From JAEULH01 sp963789785 (GTDB lineage: Bacteria; Pseudomonadota; Alphaproteobacteria; Rhodospirillales; Defluviicoccaceae): a DNA stretch of 64,000 nt. The notes below the pieces were generated by a model that saw nothing but the letters and a program-made list of their open reading frames with translations, did not search any database and was not told the origin of the DNA. A program made the translations under genes and the position numbers. Positions 1 through 8,821 of the stretch are shown piece by piece. Every line of letters begins with the position of its first letter. Within the stretch, counting starts at the first letter, position 1. The stretch lies in the NCBI GenBank assembly GCA_963789785.1, contig CAWBNC010000038.1:62001-126000 (forward strand), written 5' to 3'.

Positions 1-2709
1 CGGCGAGAGTCCGTCGGGATCGATGCCGGCGAGCAGCTCCATCGCGGGGGGCGGCGTATCGATCGGCCGCGGGGCGGCGGCCGCGAACAGCGGCAGATCC
101 GCGGCGAGCCGGGTCGCCGCCGACGATGTCTCGCCTCTTTCGAGGGTCTGCAGAACCTCCTCGGCGCGCTCGACCACCGCAGGCGGCAGTCCGGCGAGGC
201 GGCCGACGTGGATGCCGTAGGAGCGATCGGCGGCGCCGGGTGCGATTTCGTGGAGAAAGACCACGTCGTCCCGCCACTCCTTGATGCGCATGGTGTAGCA
301 GGCGAGATCGTCGAGCCGCGCCGACAGCGCCGTCAACTCGTGATAATGGGTGGCGAACAGGGTCCGGCAGCGATTGATCGCGTGCAGGTGCTCGATCACC
401 GCCCAGGCGATCGACAGGCCGTCGAAGGTCGCCGTTCCCCGCCCGATTTCGTCGAGGATCACCAGCGCGCGCGGGCCGGCAAGGTTCAGGATCGCCGCGG
501 TTTCAACCATCTCGACCATGAAGGTCGACTGCCCGCGGGCGAGGTCATCGGCGGCGCCGACCCGGGAGAACAAGCGGTCCACCGATCCGAAGCGGGCGCT
601 TTCGGCCGGCACGTAGGAGCCGATCTGGCCCAGGATCGCAATCAGCGCGTTCTGGCGCAGAAAGGTGCTCTTGCCGGCCATGTTCGGGCCGGTGACGAGC
701 CACAGGCGGCGGCCGTCGTCAAGGCAGCAGTCGTTGGCGACGAAGTCGCGTCCTTCCGCAGCCCGCAACGCCGACTCGACGACCGGGTGGCGGCCGCGGC
801 GCACGGCGAAACCGACGCTGTCGTCGATAACCGGTCGGACGTAGCCGTTGCCCGCGGCGAGTTCGGCCAGCGCCGCGGCGACGTCGATGGCGGCCATGCC
901 GGCGGCCGCGCCGGCGATGGCCTCGGCGTCCGCGACCACCGCGGCGACAAGGTCGTCGAACAGGGTCAGCTCGAGAGCCAGCGCCTGATCCGCTGCTCCG
1001 GCGATGCGGCTCGCCAGCTCGCCGAGTTCCACCGTCGTGAAACGGACGGCGCCCGCCGTAGACTGGCGGTGAATGAACACCGCGTCCGGCCCGCTCGCCA
1101 ATTTCTCGGCTTGGCGCGCCGGGACCTCAATGAAATAGCCAAGCACGTTATTGAAGCGGATTTTAAGCGCGCCGACCCCGGTTTCGCCGGCGTAGCGGGC
1201 CTGCAGTTCGGCAAGGAGGCGGCGCGCGTTGTCCCGCAACGCCCGAACCTCGTCCAGATCGGCGGAATATCCGGCGGCGATGAAGTCGCCGTTGCGCGCC
1301 AGCAGCGGCGGATCCTCGCTCAGCGCCGCGCGCAGGGTTTCAACGCGGACGCCATGCTCGCCAAGCGCCGTCATACATGCCTCCAGTGCGGCCGGGGTGC
1401 CGGCCAGATCGACGGCTTCCAGGATGGCGCGGAGCGCGGCGGTCAGGGCAAGTCCGTCGCGCACGGCGGCCAGGTCGCGCGGCCCGCCGCGGCCGACGGC
1501 AAGGCGCGAGAGCGCCCGCTCGACATCGGGGCCGCCCTTCAAGGCTTCGCGCAGCATCCAGCGGGCCTCGGCCCGATCGACGAAGACCTGGACCAGATCG
1601 AGCCTTTCGTCGATCGCGGCGGGATCGGTCAGCGGCGCCGCCAGCCTGGCCGCCAGAAGGCGGGCGCCGGCGGCGGTCACGGTGCGGTCGATGGCGGCGA
1701 GGAGACTGCCCTTGCGCTCACCGGCAAGGGTGCGGGTGAGCTCGAGGTTCCGCCTCGTGTGCGCATCGATCTCCATGACCGCGCCGTCTGCCATCGGCCG
1801 CGGGCGATCCAGGCGCGGCAGCCGGCCGCACTGGGTCAGCTCGACATAGTCGATAAGGACACCGGCGGCGGTGATCTCGGGGGCGGTGAAGGCGCCGAAC
1901 CCGTCCAGCGACGCCACCGAGAACGCCCGCTCCAACCGGCGCCGCGCGTTTGCGCCATTGAAGCGGGCGGCCGGCAGGACCGTGAGCCGGTCCCGCCAGG
2001 CGCGTCCCGGGTCGAGCGTATCGAGGCGCGTCTGCAGCGCATCGGCGACGAGGATTTCGACTGGATCGAACTGGGCGAGGGCCGAGGCCACATCCGCGGG
2101 CGCGGCCGGGCGCGTGGCGAAGGCGCCGGTGGAGAGATCGATCCAGGCAAGGCCGGCCTGCCCTCCCTGTTCGACCACCGCGGCGAGGTAGTTGTGCGCC
2201 CGCGACTCCAGCAGCGTGTCCTCGGTCACCGTTCCGGCGGTGACGATCCGGACGATTTCGCGACGGACGATGCTCTTCGCCCCGCGTCTGCGCGCTGCCG
2301 CCGGATCCTCGACCTGCTCGCAGACGGCGACGCGGAAGCCCTGGCGGATCAACCGGGCAAGATAGACCTCGTGGCTGTGCACGGGCACGCCGCACATGGC
2401 GATGTCCTGGCCGAGGTGCTTGCCGCGCTTGGTCAAAGCAACGTCGAGGGCGGCAGCGGCCTTGACCGCGTCGTCAAAGAACAACTCGTAGAAATCGCCC
2501 ATCCGGTAGAACAGCAGGCAGTCGAGGCAGGTCTGCTTGATCGCCAGGAACTGGCTCATGAGCGGCGTCACGCCGGTGTCAGCGCCTGGATCGGCGTCAA
2601 TTTCCGCCGAGGGCGGCGGGGCCGCGGCTGTTTCCGCCGGTTCGGCCGTTGCTGACGGCGACGCCGGTGCGGTCGCTGCCGAGAGGTGACGGTGTCGATG
2701 GTCGCGCAC
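1..2709 (-). CDS. mutS: DNA mismatch repair protein MutS (3' end cut by window)
   Basis: MutS recognises mismatches and small loops as a clamp-like ATPase dimer and recruits MutL. The leftward frame is open and continuous through the whole stretch. After a low-complexity Ala/Pro/Glu lead (about residues 1-48) comes the start of domain I (TPLMSQFLAIK) and the mismatch-wedge Phe-Tyr-Glu in RMGDFYELF near residue 70. Walker A reads TGPNMAGKST around residue 675 and Walker B DEIGRGT around 750. The frame runs off the left edge after LAGIDPDGLSP, probably about 15-20 residues short of the end. The only in-frame upstream start I find is a GTG at 2709; an internal ATG at 2560 would clip domain I. 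No partner gene is visible here. Confidence in identity is very high, in the start moderate. Confidence 0.96.
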   Translation of the reverse strand, partial: MRDHRHRHLSAATAPASPSATAEPAETAAAPPPSAEIDADPGADTGVTPLMSQFLAIKQTCLDCLLFYRMGDFYELFFDDAVKAAAALDVALTKRGKHLGQDIAMCGVPVHSHEVYLARLIRQGFRVAVCEQVEDPAAARRRGAKSIVRREIVRIVTAGTVTEDTLLESRAHNYLAAVVEQGGQAGLAWIDLSTGAFATRPAAPADVASALAQFDPVEILVADALQTRLDTLDPGRAWRDRLTVLPAARFNGANARRRLERAFSVASLDGFGAFTAPEITAAGVLIDYVELTQCGRLPRLDRPRPMADGAVMEIDAHTRRNLELTRTLAGERKGSLLAAIDRTVTAAGARLLAARLAAPLTDPAAIDERLDLVQVFVDRAEARWMLREALKGGPDVERALSRLAVGRGGPRDLAAVRDGLALTAALRAILEAVDLAGTPAALEACMTALGEHGVRVETLRAALSEDPPLLARNGDFIAAGYSADLDEVRALRDNARRLLAELQARYAGETGVGALKIRFNNVLGYFIEVPARQAEKLASGPDAVFIHRQSTAGAVRFTTVELGELASRIAGAADQALALELTLFDDLVAAVVADAEAIAGAAAGMAAIDVAAALAELAAGNGYVRPVIDDSVGFAVRRGRHPVVESALRAAEGRDFVANDCCLDDGRRLWLVTGPNMAGKSTFLRQNALIAILGQIGSYVPAESARFGSVDRLFSRVGAADDLARGQSTFMVEMVETAAILNLAGPRALVILDEIGRGTATFDGLSIAWAVIEHLHAINRCRTLFATHYHELTALSARLDDLACYTMRIKEWRDDVVFLHEIAPGAADRSYGIHVGRLAGLPPAVVERAEEVLQTLERGETSSAATRLAADLPLFAAAAPRPIDTPPPAMELLAGIDPDGLSP

Positions 2710-2792
2710 GCGCGCCCCAGGCCTCAGGGTCTGTTGTGGGTCTGTTGTGAACTCAGGCGAGAAACCTTAGCATCGCGTCGACGCTTAAGGCT

Positions 2793-3356
2793 ATGACTAC
2801 GCCCTCCCGCGGCCTGCGGGCGCGATGGGGGTGGCGTGAAGTGGCGGAGACGGCAGTGGGCAGCGCAACGGCGGGTAAAGTCAGGGAAGTGGTCGGGCTG
2901 TTTCGCGATCGCCCGACGTTCGAGGCCGCGGTCGCGGCCCTGCTGGCGGGCGGTTTCGAACGCAGCGAACTCAGCGTTCTCGGCTCGCACGAGTCCCTGG
3001 ACGCCGCCGGCAAGCCGGGTAAGCCATGGCGCGACGTTCTTACGGCGCTCGTCGGCGAGGTGAAATATGAGGGCCCGCTGGTGGCCTCGGGACTGATTTT
3101 CCTGGCCGGCGGACCGGTCGCGGCCACCTTGGCGGCGCTCGCCGGCGCGACGGTCGGCGGCATGGCCGCCAAGGAATTTCTCGAAGAGGTGACGGCGCAG
3201 CCGCACACCGAGGACTTCGCCCGTTCGCTCGAGGCCGGCGGGGTCATCCTCTGGGTCCGCGCCGACAGCGACGAGCAGTGTCAGCGCGCCGGCGATATCC
3301 TTGCCGCCAACGGCGGCCACAACGTCCATGTGAGCGTGCGGACGCGCGAAAGCTGA
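2793..3356 (+). CDS. Glycine-zipper-like membrane protein, general stress protein 17M-like N-terminus
   Basis: A 187-residue protein without a confident functional name. Residues 30-65 resemble the alpha/beta repeat of general-stress-protein-17M-type proteins (LFRDRPTFEAAVAALLAGGF, then ELSVLGSH). Residues 95-130 form a Gly/Ala-rich hydrophobic hairpin (GLIFLAGGPVAATLAALAGA) that probably inserts in the membrane. The C-terminus returns to a soluble alpha/beta fold rich in charged residues. It is transcribed divergently from mutS across an 83-base gap. Leftward open frames over the same bases lack family-like features and were dismissed. The start is the first ATG; an internal start before residue 30 cannot be excluded. 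Confidence 0.7.
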   Translation: MTTPSRGLRARWGWREVAETAVGSATAGKVREVVGLFRDRPTFEAAVAALLAGGFERSELSVLGSHESLDAAGKPGKPWRDVLTALVGEVKYEGPLVASGLIFLAGGPVAATLAALAGATVGGMAAKEFLEEVTAQPHTEDFARSLEAGGVILWVRADSDEQCQRAGDILAANGGHNVHVSVRTRES

Positions 3357-3421
3357 TCGGCCGGCCCCACCCAAGGCTCGCGCATCCGGCGTATCCCGGG
3401 ATCATCTCTTGCCGCTCACGT

Positions 3422-4387
3422 CTACGCAGCCGGAGAGCTGGGCGAGGGATCGTCCGGTCGACCGAGCGCTGCCATCAGCTCGCGCCATTCGCGCTTGCTG
3501 AGCCCGCTGTCGGACTGGCTCGGCGCCTCTCCGGCGATCATCTTGCGGACCACCGCCAACGCCTTCGCCGACAGCCGAACCGCGCCCAGGCCGTGCTCGG
3601 CGAAAGCTTCGTAGGCAATCGGCACCCAGCGGCGGACCGTCTCCAGCATGGTCTCGGCATAGACGCGGATCTCGTACTGCGCGTGCGGATTGGCGCGCAG
3701 GCTGAGAAAATTGAGGAGGTTGTGCAGGTCGATCTTCCAGTACCACTGGGTGTAGGTGGCGAGCGTCAGATTCATTCGGGCGAGTTCGCGGGCGAGGCCG
3801 AGGCGATCCGGATCGCGGCCGCTCCCGCCGCGGCCCTCGTTCAGCATTTCCTCGTAGTGGTCGTAGCAGCGCGCCGCGTCGGTGCGCAGAATGTCCAGGA
3901 CCCGCGCCGCTTCCGAGCCGGCGAGAACCGCGCCGCGGCCCTGACGGTTGCTATGCGCCTGCGCGGCGAGCTGGCCCGCGTCCGGCACGTAATACTCCCG
4001 ATCCAGGATTGAGTAGCGCGCGGAGTACTCGTTGACGTTGGCGGTGCGATGACGGATCCACTGGCGGGCGACGAAAATCGGCAATTTAACGTGATACTTG
4101 ATCTCGCACATCTCGAACGGCGTCGTGTGCCGGTGGCGCATCAGGTAATTGATCAGCCCGGTGTCGTCCTGCACCCGGCGGGTGCCGGCGCCGTAAGAGA
4201 CGCGGGCGGCCTGAACGATCGCCGCGTCATCGCCCATGTAGTCGATGACGCGGACGAACCCGTGATCGAGAACCGGCATCGGCGTGAACAGGATATCCTC
4301 GAGCGCCGGCACGCTGGCACGCAGCGTCGTCGCGCGATCGGCGCGCAGCGCCTCGATCTCCGCGCGCTGTTCGGGGGTCAGTTTCAT
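3422..4387 (-). CDS. thyX: Flavin-dependent thymidylate synthase ThyX
   Basis: ThyX makes dTMP from dUMP with methylene-tetrahydrofolate, FAD and NADPH, replacing ThyA. The 321-residue protein carries the ThyX signature RHRTANVNEYSARYS near residue 111, where FAD and dUMP bind. It also has upstream conserved blocks (SYGAGTRR; LMRHRHTTPFE) and a downstream NLLNFLSLRANPHAQYEIR block typical of alphaproteobacterial ThyX. The length fits that subfamily. Alone on the minus strand, it ends 65 bases from the convergent 2793-3356 gene. It starts at the ATG at 4387, and its upstream region is shared with the serC promoter on the other strand. Confidence 0.95.
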   Translation of the reverse strand: MKLTPEQRAEIEALRADRATTLRASVPALEDILFTPMPVLDHGFVRVIDYMGDDAAIVQAARVSYGAGTRRVQDDTGLINYLMRHRHTTPFEMCEIKYHVKLPIFVARQWIRHRTANVNEYSARYSILDREYYVPDAGQLAAQAHSNRQGRGAVLAGSEAARVLDILRTDAARCYDHYEEMLNEGRGGSGRDPDRLGLARELARMNLTLATYTQWYWKIDLHNLLNFLSLRANPHAQYEIRVYAETMLETVRRWVPIAYEAFAEHGLGAVRLSAKALAVVRKMIAGEAPSQSDSGLSKREWRELMAALGRPDDPSPSSPAA

Positions 4388-4509
4388 GGCGCTCTCCGTT
4401 CGGCCGGCGGGTCAGGGGCAGCGCTCAATGCGGCAGGGGAGGTATACAGCCTCGCCGGCGCCTGTCGATAGCGCGTCAAGTTGTCCGGTTTACACCTCGC
4501 GGCGTGCGA

Positions 4510-4538
4510 TTGACGCCTGCGTGGCCCTCGCCTATAAG
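4510..4538 (+). promoter_or_regulatory. Sigma-70-type promoter for serC-serA
   Basis: TTGACG at 4510-4515 and TATAAG at 4533-4538 are separated by exactly 17 bases. This is the best housekeeping-promoter match I saw in the window. Initiation about 7 bases downstream would put the leader described next at the 5' end of the serC-serA mRNA. Seen by eye only; no start site is proven. Confidence 0.65.
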
Positions 4539-4544
4539 GCGCGT

Positions 4545-4590
4545 GGGCCACGGCCCCCCAACGGGTCGCGACCCATCTGCAAGGATGGGA
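4545..4590 (+). ncRNA. Candidate serC leader RNA motif (tandem hairpins over the serC ribosome site)
   Basis: The short leader between the promoter and serC holds three possible stems. GGGC/GCCC pairs across 4545-4556, and a GGGTCGCGACCC palindrome spans 4563-4574. A CCCATC/GATGGG stem (4572-4577 with 4584-4589) has a TGCAAG loop. The last stem contains the serC Shine-Dalgarno (GGATGGGAG), and its 5' arm overlaps the second palindrome, so the two are mutually exclusive. A conserved serC motif is known upstream of serC in Alphaproteobacteria from comparative genomics. Identity with that family is inferred from position and shape; no covariance model was run. Confidence 0.55.
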
Positions 4591-4600
4591 GTAAATCTTG

Positions 4601-5779
4601 ATGACGATGCCTCCGCGGCCAAATGTCCGGCCGGCCAACCCCTGCTTTTCCTCAGGTCCCTGCGCGAAGCGCCCCGGCTGGTCGACGGGTGCGCTCGCCG
4701 GCGCGCTGGTCGGGCGCTCGCACCGCTCCAGGCCCGGCAAGGCCAAGCTCAAAAATCTCATCGAGAGCAGCCGGGCGCTGCTCCGGGTGCCGTCCGACTA
4801 CCGCATCGGCATCGTCCCGGCGTCGGACACCGGCGCGGTCGAGATGGCGATGTGGTCGCTGCTGGGCGCGCGCGGCGTCGACGTGCTGGCATGGGAAAGC
4901 TTCGGCGAGGGCTGGGCCACGGACACCGTCAAGCAGCTCAGGCTCGGCGACGCGCGCATCCTCAAGGCCGACTACGGCCAAATGCCGGACCTCGCCCAGA
5001 TCGACTTTTCCCATGACGTGGTTTTCACCTGGAATGGAACCACCTCCGGGGTCGCCGTACCGAACGGCGACTGGATCGCAGCCGATCGCGACGGTCTGAC
5101 CATCTGCGACGCGACCTCGGCGGTCCTCGCCTGGGACCTGCCGTGGGACAAACTCGACGTCACGACCTACTCCTGGCAGAAGGTGATGGGCGGCGAGGCT
5201 CAGCACGGGATGATCATTCTTTCGCCCCAGGCCGCCGCCAGGCTCGAAAGCTACACGCCGGCGTGGCCGCTGCCGAAGATCTTCCGCCTGACCAAGGGCG
5301 GCAAGCTGATCGAGGGGATCTTCGCCGGCGAGACAATCAACACGCCGTCGATGCTGGCGGTGGAGGATGCGCTCGACGCGCTGAAGTGGGCGGACGAGGT
5401 CGGCGGCCTCGATGCGCTGATCGGCCGGGCGAAGGCCAACTCGGGCGCGATCGCCGGCTGGGTGGCGCGCACGGCGTGGGTAGAATTTCTCGCCGCCGAG
5501 CCAAACACCCGCTCGCGCACGTCTGTGTGCCTGAAGCTGGTCGAACCTTCGCTCGATGCGGCGGCGCAGGCGGCAGTGGCCAAGAAGATGGCTGCGCTGC
5601 TGGATTCGGAAGGCGTCGCCTACGACATCGGCGCCTACCGCGATGCGCCGCCGGGGCTGCGCATCTGGGCCGGCGCGACCGTGGAGACAGCCGACCTCGA
5701 GGCGCTGTTCCCGTGGCTCGACTGGGCCTACGCGGCGGTGCTTTCGGAGCATGCCGCCGCCCCGACCGCCGCCGCCTGA
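4601..5779 (+). CDS. serC: Phosphoserine aminotransferase
   Basis: SerC converts 3-phosphohydroxypyruvate and glutamate to phosphoserine using PLP, the second step of serine synthesis. The sequence is the alphaproteobacterial-type SerC, opening with NPCFSSGPCAKRPGW. It has the small-domain block RIGIVPASDTGAVEMAMWSL and the PLP-lysine region TYSWQKVMGGEAQHG at about residue 195. A TTG at 4598 is also in frame, but the ATG at 4601 sits 10 bases after a GGATGGGAG ribosome site and is preferred, giving 392 residues. serA follows 66 bases later on the same strand, so the two are very likely co-transcribed from the 4510 promoter. Confidence 0.95.
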   Translation: MTMPPRPNVRPANPCFSSGPCAKRPGWSTGALAGALVGRSHRSRPGKAKLKNLIESSRALLRVPSDYRIGIVPASDTGAVEMAMWSLLGARGVDVLAWESFGEGWATDTVKQLRLGDARILKADYGQMPDLAQIDFSHDVVFTWNGTTSGVAVPNGDWIAADRDGLTICDATSAVLAWDLPWDKLDVTTYSWQKVMGGEAQHGMIILSPQAAARLESYTPAWPLPKIFRLTKGGKLIEGIFAGETINTPSMLAVEDALDALKWADEVGGLDALIGRAKANSGAIAGWVARTAWVEFLAAEPNTRSRTSVCLKLVEPSLDAAAQAAVAKKMAALLDSEGVAYDIGAYRDAPPGLRIWAGATVETADLEALFPWLDWAYAAVLSEHAAAPTAAA

Positions 5780-5845
5780 GCTCCGGCCGATCCGTCATTC
5801 CGCTTCCGCTCCCGAATCTTCCTCTCAGAAAGAGACCATGAAGCC

Positions 5846-7423
5846 ATGCCCAAGGTGCTGATTTCCGACAGCATGGGCCCGCAGGCCGCGCAGATCTTCC
5901 GCGACCGTGGGCTCGACGTCGATGTGAAGACCAAAATGAGCGCGGGCGAGCTCGCCGCGTGTATTGGCGATTACGACGGGCTTGCGATCCGTTCGGCGAC
6001 GAAGGTGACGCCAGAGATCGTCGCCGCCGCCGACCGGCTCAAGGTCATCGGACGAGCCGGCATCGGCGTCGACAACGTCGACCTTGCCGCGGCCACCGCA
6101 CGCGGGATCGTGGTGATGAACACGCCTTTCGGTAATTCGATCACCACCGCCGAGCATGCCATGGCAATGATGATGGCGCTGGCCCGGCAGATCCCCCAGG
6201 CCAACGCCTCGACCCACGCCGGCAAGTGGGAGAAATCGCGGTTCATGGGAGTCGAGATTGCCGGCAAGACGCTTGGCATCATCGGCTGCGGCAACATCGG
6301 CTCGATCGCGGCCGATCGCGCGCAGGGCCTGAAGATGAAGGTGATCGCCTACGATCCCTACCTCTCGCCGGAGCGCGCGGAGGACCTGGCCGTCGAGAAG
6401 GTCGATCTGGACGCCCTGTTCGCGCGGGCGGATTTCATCAGCCTGCACGCGCCGGCCACGGACGCGACCCGCGGCATCATCAATGCGGCGAACATCGCCA
6501 GGATGAAGCCGGGCGTGCGGATCGTCAACTGCGCCCGCGGCGCGCTGGTCGTCGAGGACGATCTCAGGGCGGCGCTGGAGTCGGGCCAGGTCGCCGGCGC
6601 GGCCCTCGACGTGTTCGCAAAGGAGCCGGCTCGCGAAAGCGCCCTGTTCGGGATGGAGCAGGTGGTCGCGACGCCTCACCTCGGCGCGTCGACCACGGAA
6701 GCCCAGGAGAAGGTCGCGATGCAGGTAGCCGAGCAGATGGCGGACTTCCTGCTGACCGGCGCGGTCATCAATGCACTGAACCTGCCCTCGGTCAGCGCCG
6801 AGGAGATGCCGAAGCTGCGGCCCTACATGGGGCTGGCGGGTCAGATCGGGAGCTTCGCCGGCCAACTCGTCGAAAGCGCCCTCACCGCGGTCGCCATCGA
6901 ATTCGACGGCCATGCCGCGCGGCTGAATTCGAAGCCGCTGACGGCGCTGGTGCTGGAAGGCCTGCTGTCGCCGCAGATGGAATCGGTCAACATGGTCAAT
7001 GCGCCGTCGATCGCGCAGGCGCGGGGGATCGATGTTGCCGAGATCAAGCACGAGCGCGGCGGCGCCTACCAGACAATGATAAAGCTCACCGTCACCACCG
7101 AGGTTCAGACCCGGACCATCGCCGGGACGCTGTTCAACGGCGATCAGCCGCGCATCGTCGAGGTCAAGGGGATCCCCATCGACGCCAGGCTAACCCCGCA
7201 CATGCTGTTCATCACCAACAAGGACCGGCCCGGTTTCATCGGCCGGCTCGGTACGGTGCTCGGCGATGCGGGGATCAACATCGCCACCTTCAATCTGGGC
7301 CGCAACCGCGCCGGCGGCGACGCCATCGCCCTGATCGAGGTCGACGATGCGCCGAGCGAAGCGGTTCTCGATGAGATCCGGGCCATTTCCGACGTCATTC
7401 GAGCCAAGGCCTTGCGTTTCTGA
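5846..7423 (+). CDS. serA: D-3-phosphoglycerate dehydrogenase
   Basis: SerA oxidises 3-phosphoglycerate to 3-phosphohydroxypyruvate with NAD+, the first step of serine synthesis. At 525 residues it is the long form, with a catalytic/NAD domain, an intervening ASB domain and a C-terminal ACT domain. Visible signatures include GRAGIGVDNVD near residue 72, the Rossmann motif GIIGCGNIGSIAADRAQG around 145, and the catalytic Arg/Glu/His region (INCARGALV; then TPHLGASTTEAQ). The C-terminal ACT sequence LFITNKDRPGFIGRLGTVLG suggests serine feedback control, as in the family. It follows serC directly. Confidence 0.97.
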   Translation: MPKVLISDSMGPQAAQIFRDRGLDVDVKTKMSAGELAACIGDYDGLAIRSATKVTPEIVAAADRLKVIGRAGIGVDNVDLAAATARGIVVMNTPFGNSITTAEHAMAMMMALARQIPQANASTHAGKWEKSRFMGVEIAGKTLGIIGCGNIGSIAADRAQGLKMKVIAYDPYLSPERAEDLAVEKVDLDALFARADFISLHAPATDATRGIINAANIARMKPGVRIVNCARGALVVEDDLRAALESGQVAGAALDVFAKEPARESALFGMEQVVATPHLGASTTEAQEKVAMQVAEQMADFLLTGAVINALNLPSVSAEEMPKLRPYMGLAGQIGSFAGQLVESALTAVAIEFDGHAARLNSKPLTALVLEGLLSPQMESVNMVNAPSIAQARGIDVAEIKHERGGAYQTMIKLTVTTEVQTRTIAGTLFNGDQPRIVEVKGIPIDARLTPHMLFITNKDRPGFIGRLGTVLGDAGINIATFNLGRNRAGGDAIALIEVDDAPSEAVLDEIRAISDVIRAKALRF

Positions 7424-7428
7424 AGACA

Positions 7429-7445
7429 CCTGATCGCGGATCAGG
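7429..7445 (+). terminator. Stem-loop after serA, possible weak terminator
   Basis: CCTGATC-GCG-GATCAGG forms a perfect 7-bp stem with a 3-base loop, 5 bases after the serA stop. There is no following T-run, so intrinsic termination is uncertain; it may instead protect the mRNA 3' end. Confidence 0.35.
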
Positions 7446-7538
7446 GACCGCCGAGCCACGAAGCGCGCCAAGAGGGACGCGACGTCGGCGTCGGGTGGGG
7501 CGGAGGGAGCAGATGCGCCGCCCCGCCGGCGACGGTGC

Positions 7539-7658
7539 CTACAACGGCACGCGCCCGTAAAGAAGGACGACAAGGGTCGCTGTAGCGATGATCAAGGGAG
7601 CTGCGAACTCCTTAACGATCATCTTGAAGGCCAGGTTACGTGTTACAGTTTTATTCAT
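7539..7658 (-). CDS. Small single-pass membrane protein (39 aa)
   Basis: A leftward 39-codon frame starts at an ATG preceded by a good ribosome site (GAGGTGACAGC then ATG). It reads MNKTVTRNLAFKMIVKEF and then a hydrophobic stretch of about 14 residues (LIIATATLVVLLY), ending GRVPL and TAG. The shape is typical of small inner-membrane proteins: a basic amphipathic start, one membrane segment and a short tail. I do not recognise a family. It stands alone in an otherwise gene-poor interval, convergent with serA. Composition and the ribosome site argue for a real gene. Confidence 0.55.
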   Translation of the reverse strand: MNKTVTRNLAFKMIVKEFAAPLIIATATLVVLLYGRVPL

Positions 7659-8140
7659 TGCTGTCACCTCGTGTACGGCTGACCTCCCCCGCGAGCAAGC
7701 TATTTACGCAGATCCAGCGGACTTGACTCCCATGAGCATGATCATTTCGTGAAGACGGATTGGTCATGCAGGAGGACGCTCTACGGCGTCGCCGCAACGC
7801 TAACCGCCGGGGCACTACCCGGCGCAATCTGCTCCCAACCTGTTTCCGGAGCCCCTGAAGTGGTCGGAGGTCGCTGACCTCCATTGCTCCCTAGGAACAA
7901 ACTTAGCCGATTTTCGGTACACGACGAAGAGCGGCCTCGTGATGATGTGTCGAAGGCACATGAGGTGTTTGAATTCAGCAACACCGTCAGTCCCGAACCG
8001 GCTCCCGCTGGCCGGTCCGCGGGCACAAATCACCCATGTGGGTGCAAATATATTGATGTTGCAGCATCAGGGCGCTATTTTGTTGGTTTACACACCTGCC
8101 CAAACAGATCCAAACCGTGTCTATCGAACATTCAGGGGCC
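7659..8140. other. Gene-poor interval, no supported coding sequence
   Basis: About 480 bases lie between the 39-aa gene and the lipoprotein gene. GC content drops locally (for example around 8040-8110) and short open frames on both strands overlap without credible starts or family features. A perfect 7-bp palindrome (GGAGGTC-GCT-GACCTCC) lies at 7866-7882. The region probably contains the divergent promoters of its neighbours; I could not place them. Confidence 0.5.
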
Positions 8141-8728
8141 ATGTCGCGGCGGCGCTTCTTGCGGCGGAGCAGAGCGCTCATGGTCCTGATCGGCTTTGGC
8201 CTGTTCGCTCTGGGTGCGTGTGCGCCGAGCGGGCTGGAGCAGACGGCGGCCGCGGCGGCGGACCTTTCGCCTTCAGCCAGCGTCTACGTCGCAATACCGG
8301 CTGATGGGCGTTTTGCCGGTCACGTCTATCCGGAATCGGGACGCCGCCTCGCCCGGCTCATCGTCCGCGCCTTCGCTCCCCACGTGCGTGCGGTCAAGGC
8401 AGCGACCGAGGCCGAGAGCGAGGCGGCGGCGCTGGCCAGCGCCCGGGACGGTGGCTTCACCTACCTCGCCGCTTCTCGGATTCTTCGTTGGGAGGATCGC
8501 GCCGGCGCTTGGTCGGGCATGGCTGACGCGGCGGAAATCAGGATAACGCTGATCGAGACGCGCAGCGGCGACGCCGCCGACATCGTTGTCATCGTCGGCC
8601 AAAACGTTCGAGATGGCGCCGCGGTCGGCAGAGGCGCGCCCGAAGACCTGCTCGTCCGGCCGCTCGAAGGCTATGTCACGCGCGTGCTCGCCGGGCCGGT
8701 CGCCAATTCGTCGCACGCCTCCCGCTGA
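8141..8728 (+). CDS. Predicted lipoprotein, DUF4823-like
   Basis: About 195 residues. The N-terminus is an arginine-rich signal (MSRRRFLRRSRALMVLIGF) followed by a lipobox LGAC with the lipidated Cys at residue 27, so the mature protein should be membrane-anchored on the periplasmic side. The RRRFLRR start has some twin-arginine character. The rest (VYVAIPADGRF; a TYLAASRILRWEDR core; ITLIETRSGDAADIVVI) resembles DUF4823-type lipoproteins, which have no assigned function. An in-frame GTG at 8117 would add 8 residues. The ATG at 8141 is chosen because it places the signal peptide at the start and has AGGGG nearby. Confidence 0.65.
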   Translation: MSRRRFLRRSRALMVLIGFGLFALGACAPSGLEQTAAAAADLSPSASVYVAIPADGRFAGHVYPESGRRLARLIVRAFAPHVRAVKAATEAESEAAALASARDGGFTYLAASRILRWEDRAGAWSGMADAAEIRITLIETRSGDAADIVVIVGQNVRDGAAVGRGAPEDLLVRPLEGYVTRVLAGPVANSSHASR

Positions 8729-8821
8729 AACCTGCGGCCGGGCCGGCAATTCGGCAAAAAGCATCGCGGACGGGCGTTCAAGCTGCTGAAATGGGTCAGT
8801 CTTCGCCAAGGAGCGCTGCCC

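Noticed and set aside
208..2655. 815-codon rightward open frame opposite mutS
   Set aside because: It is the antisense of the intact mutS reading frame in GC-rich DNA; its composition (Arg/Gly/Asp/Gln rich) has no domain and no ribosome site.
2724..3374. Leftward frame overlapping the 2793-3356 gene
   Set aside because: It lacks hydrophobic periodicity or a family pattern, whereas the rightward frame has a recognisable stress-protein-like domain and a membrane hairpin.
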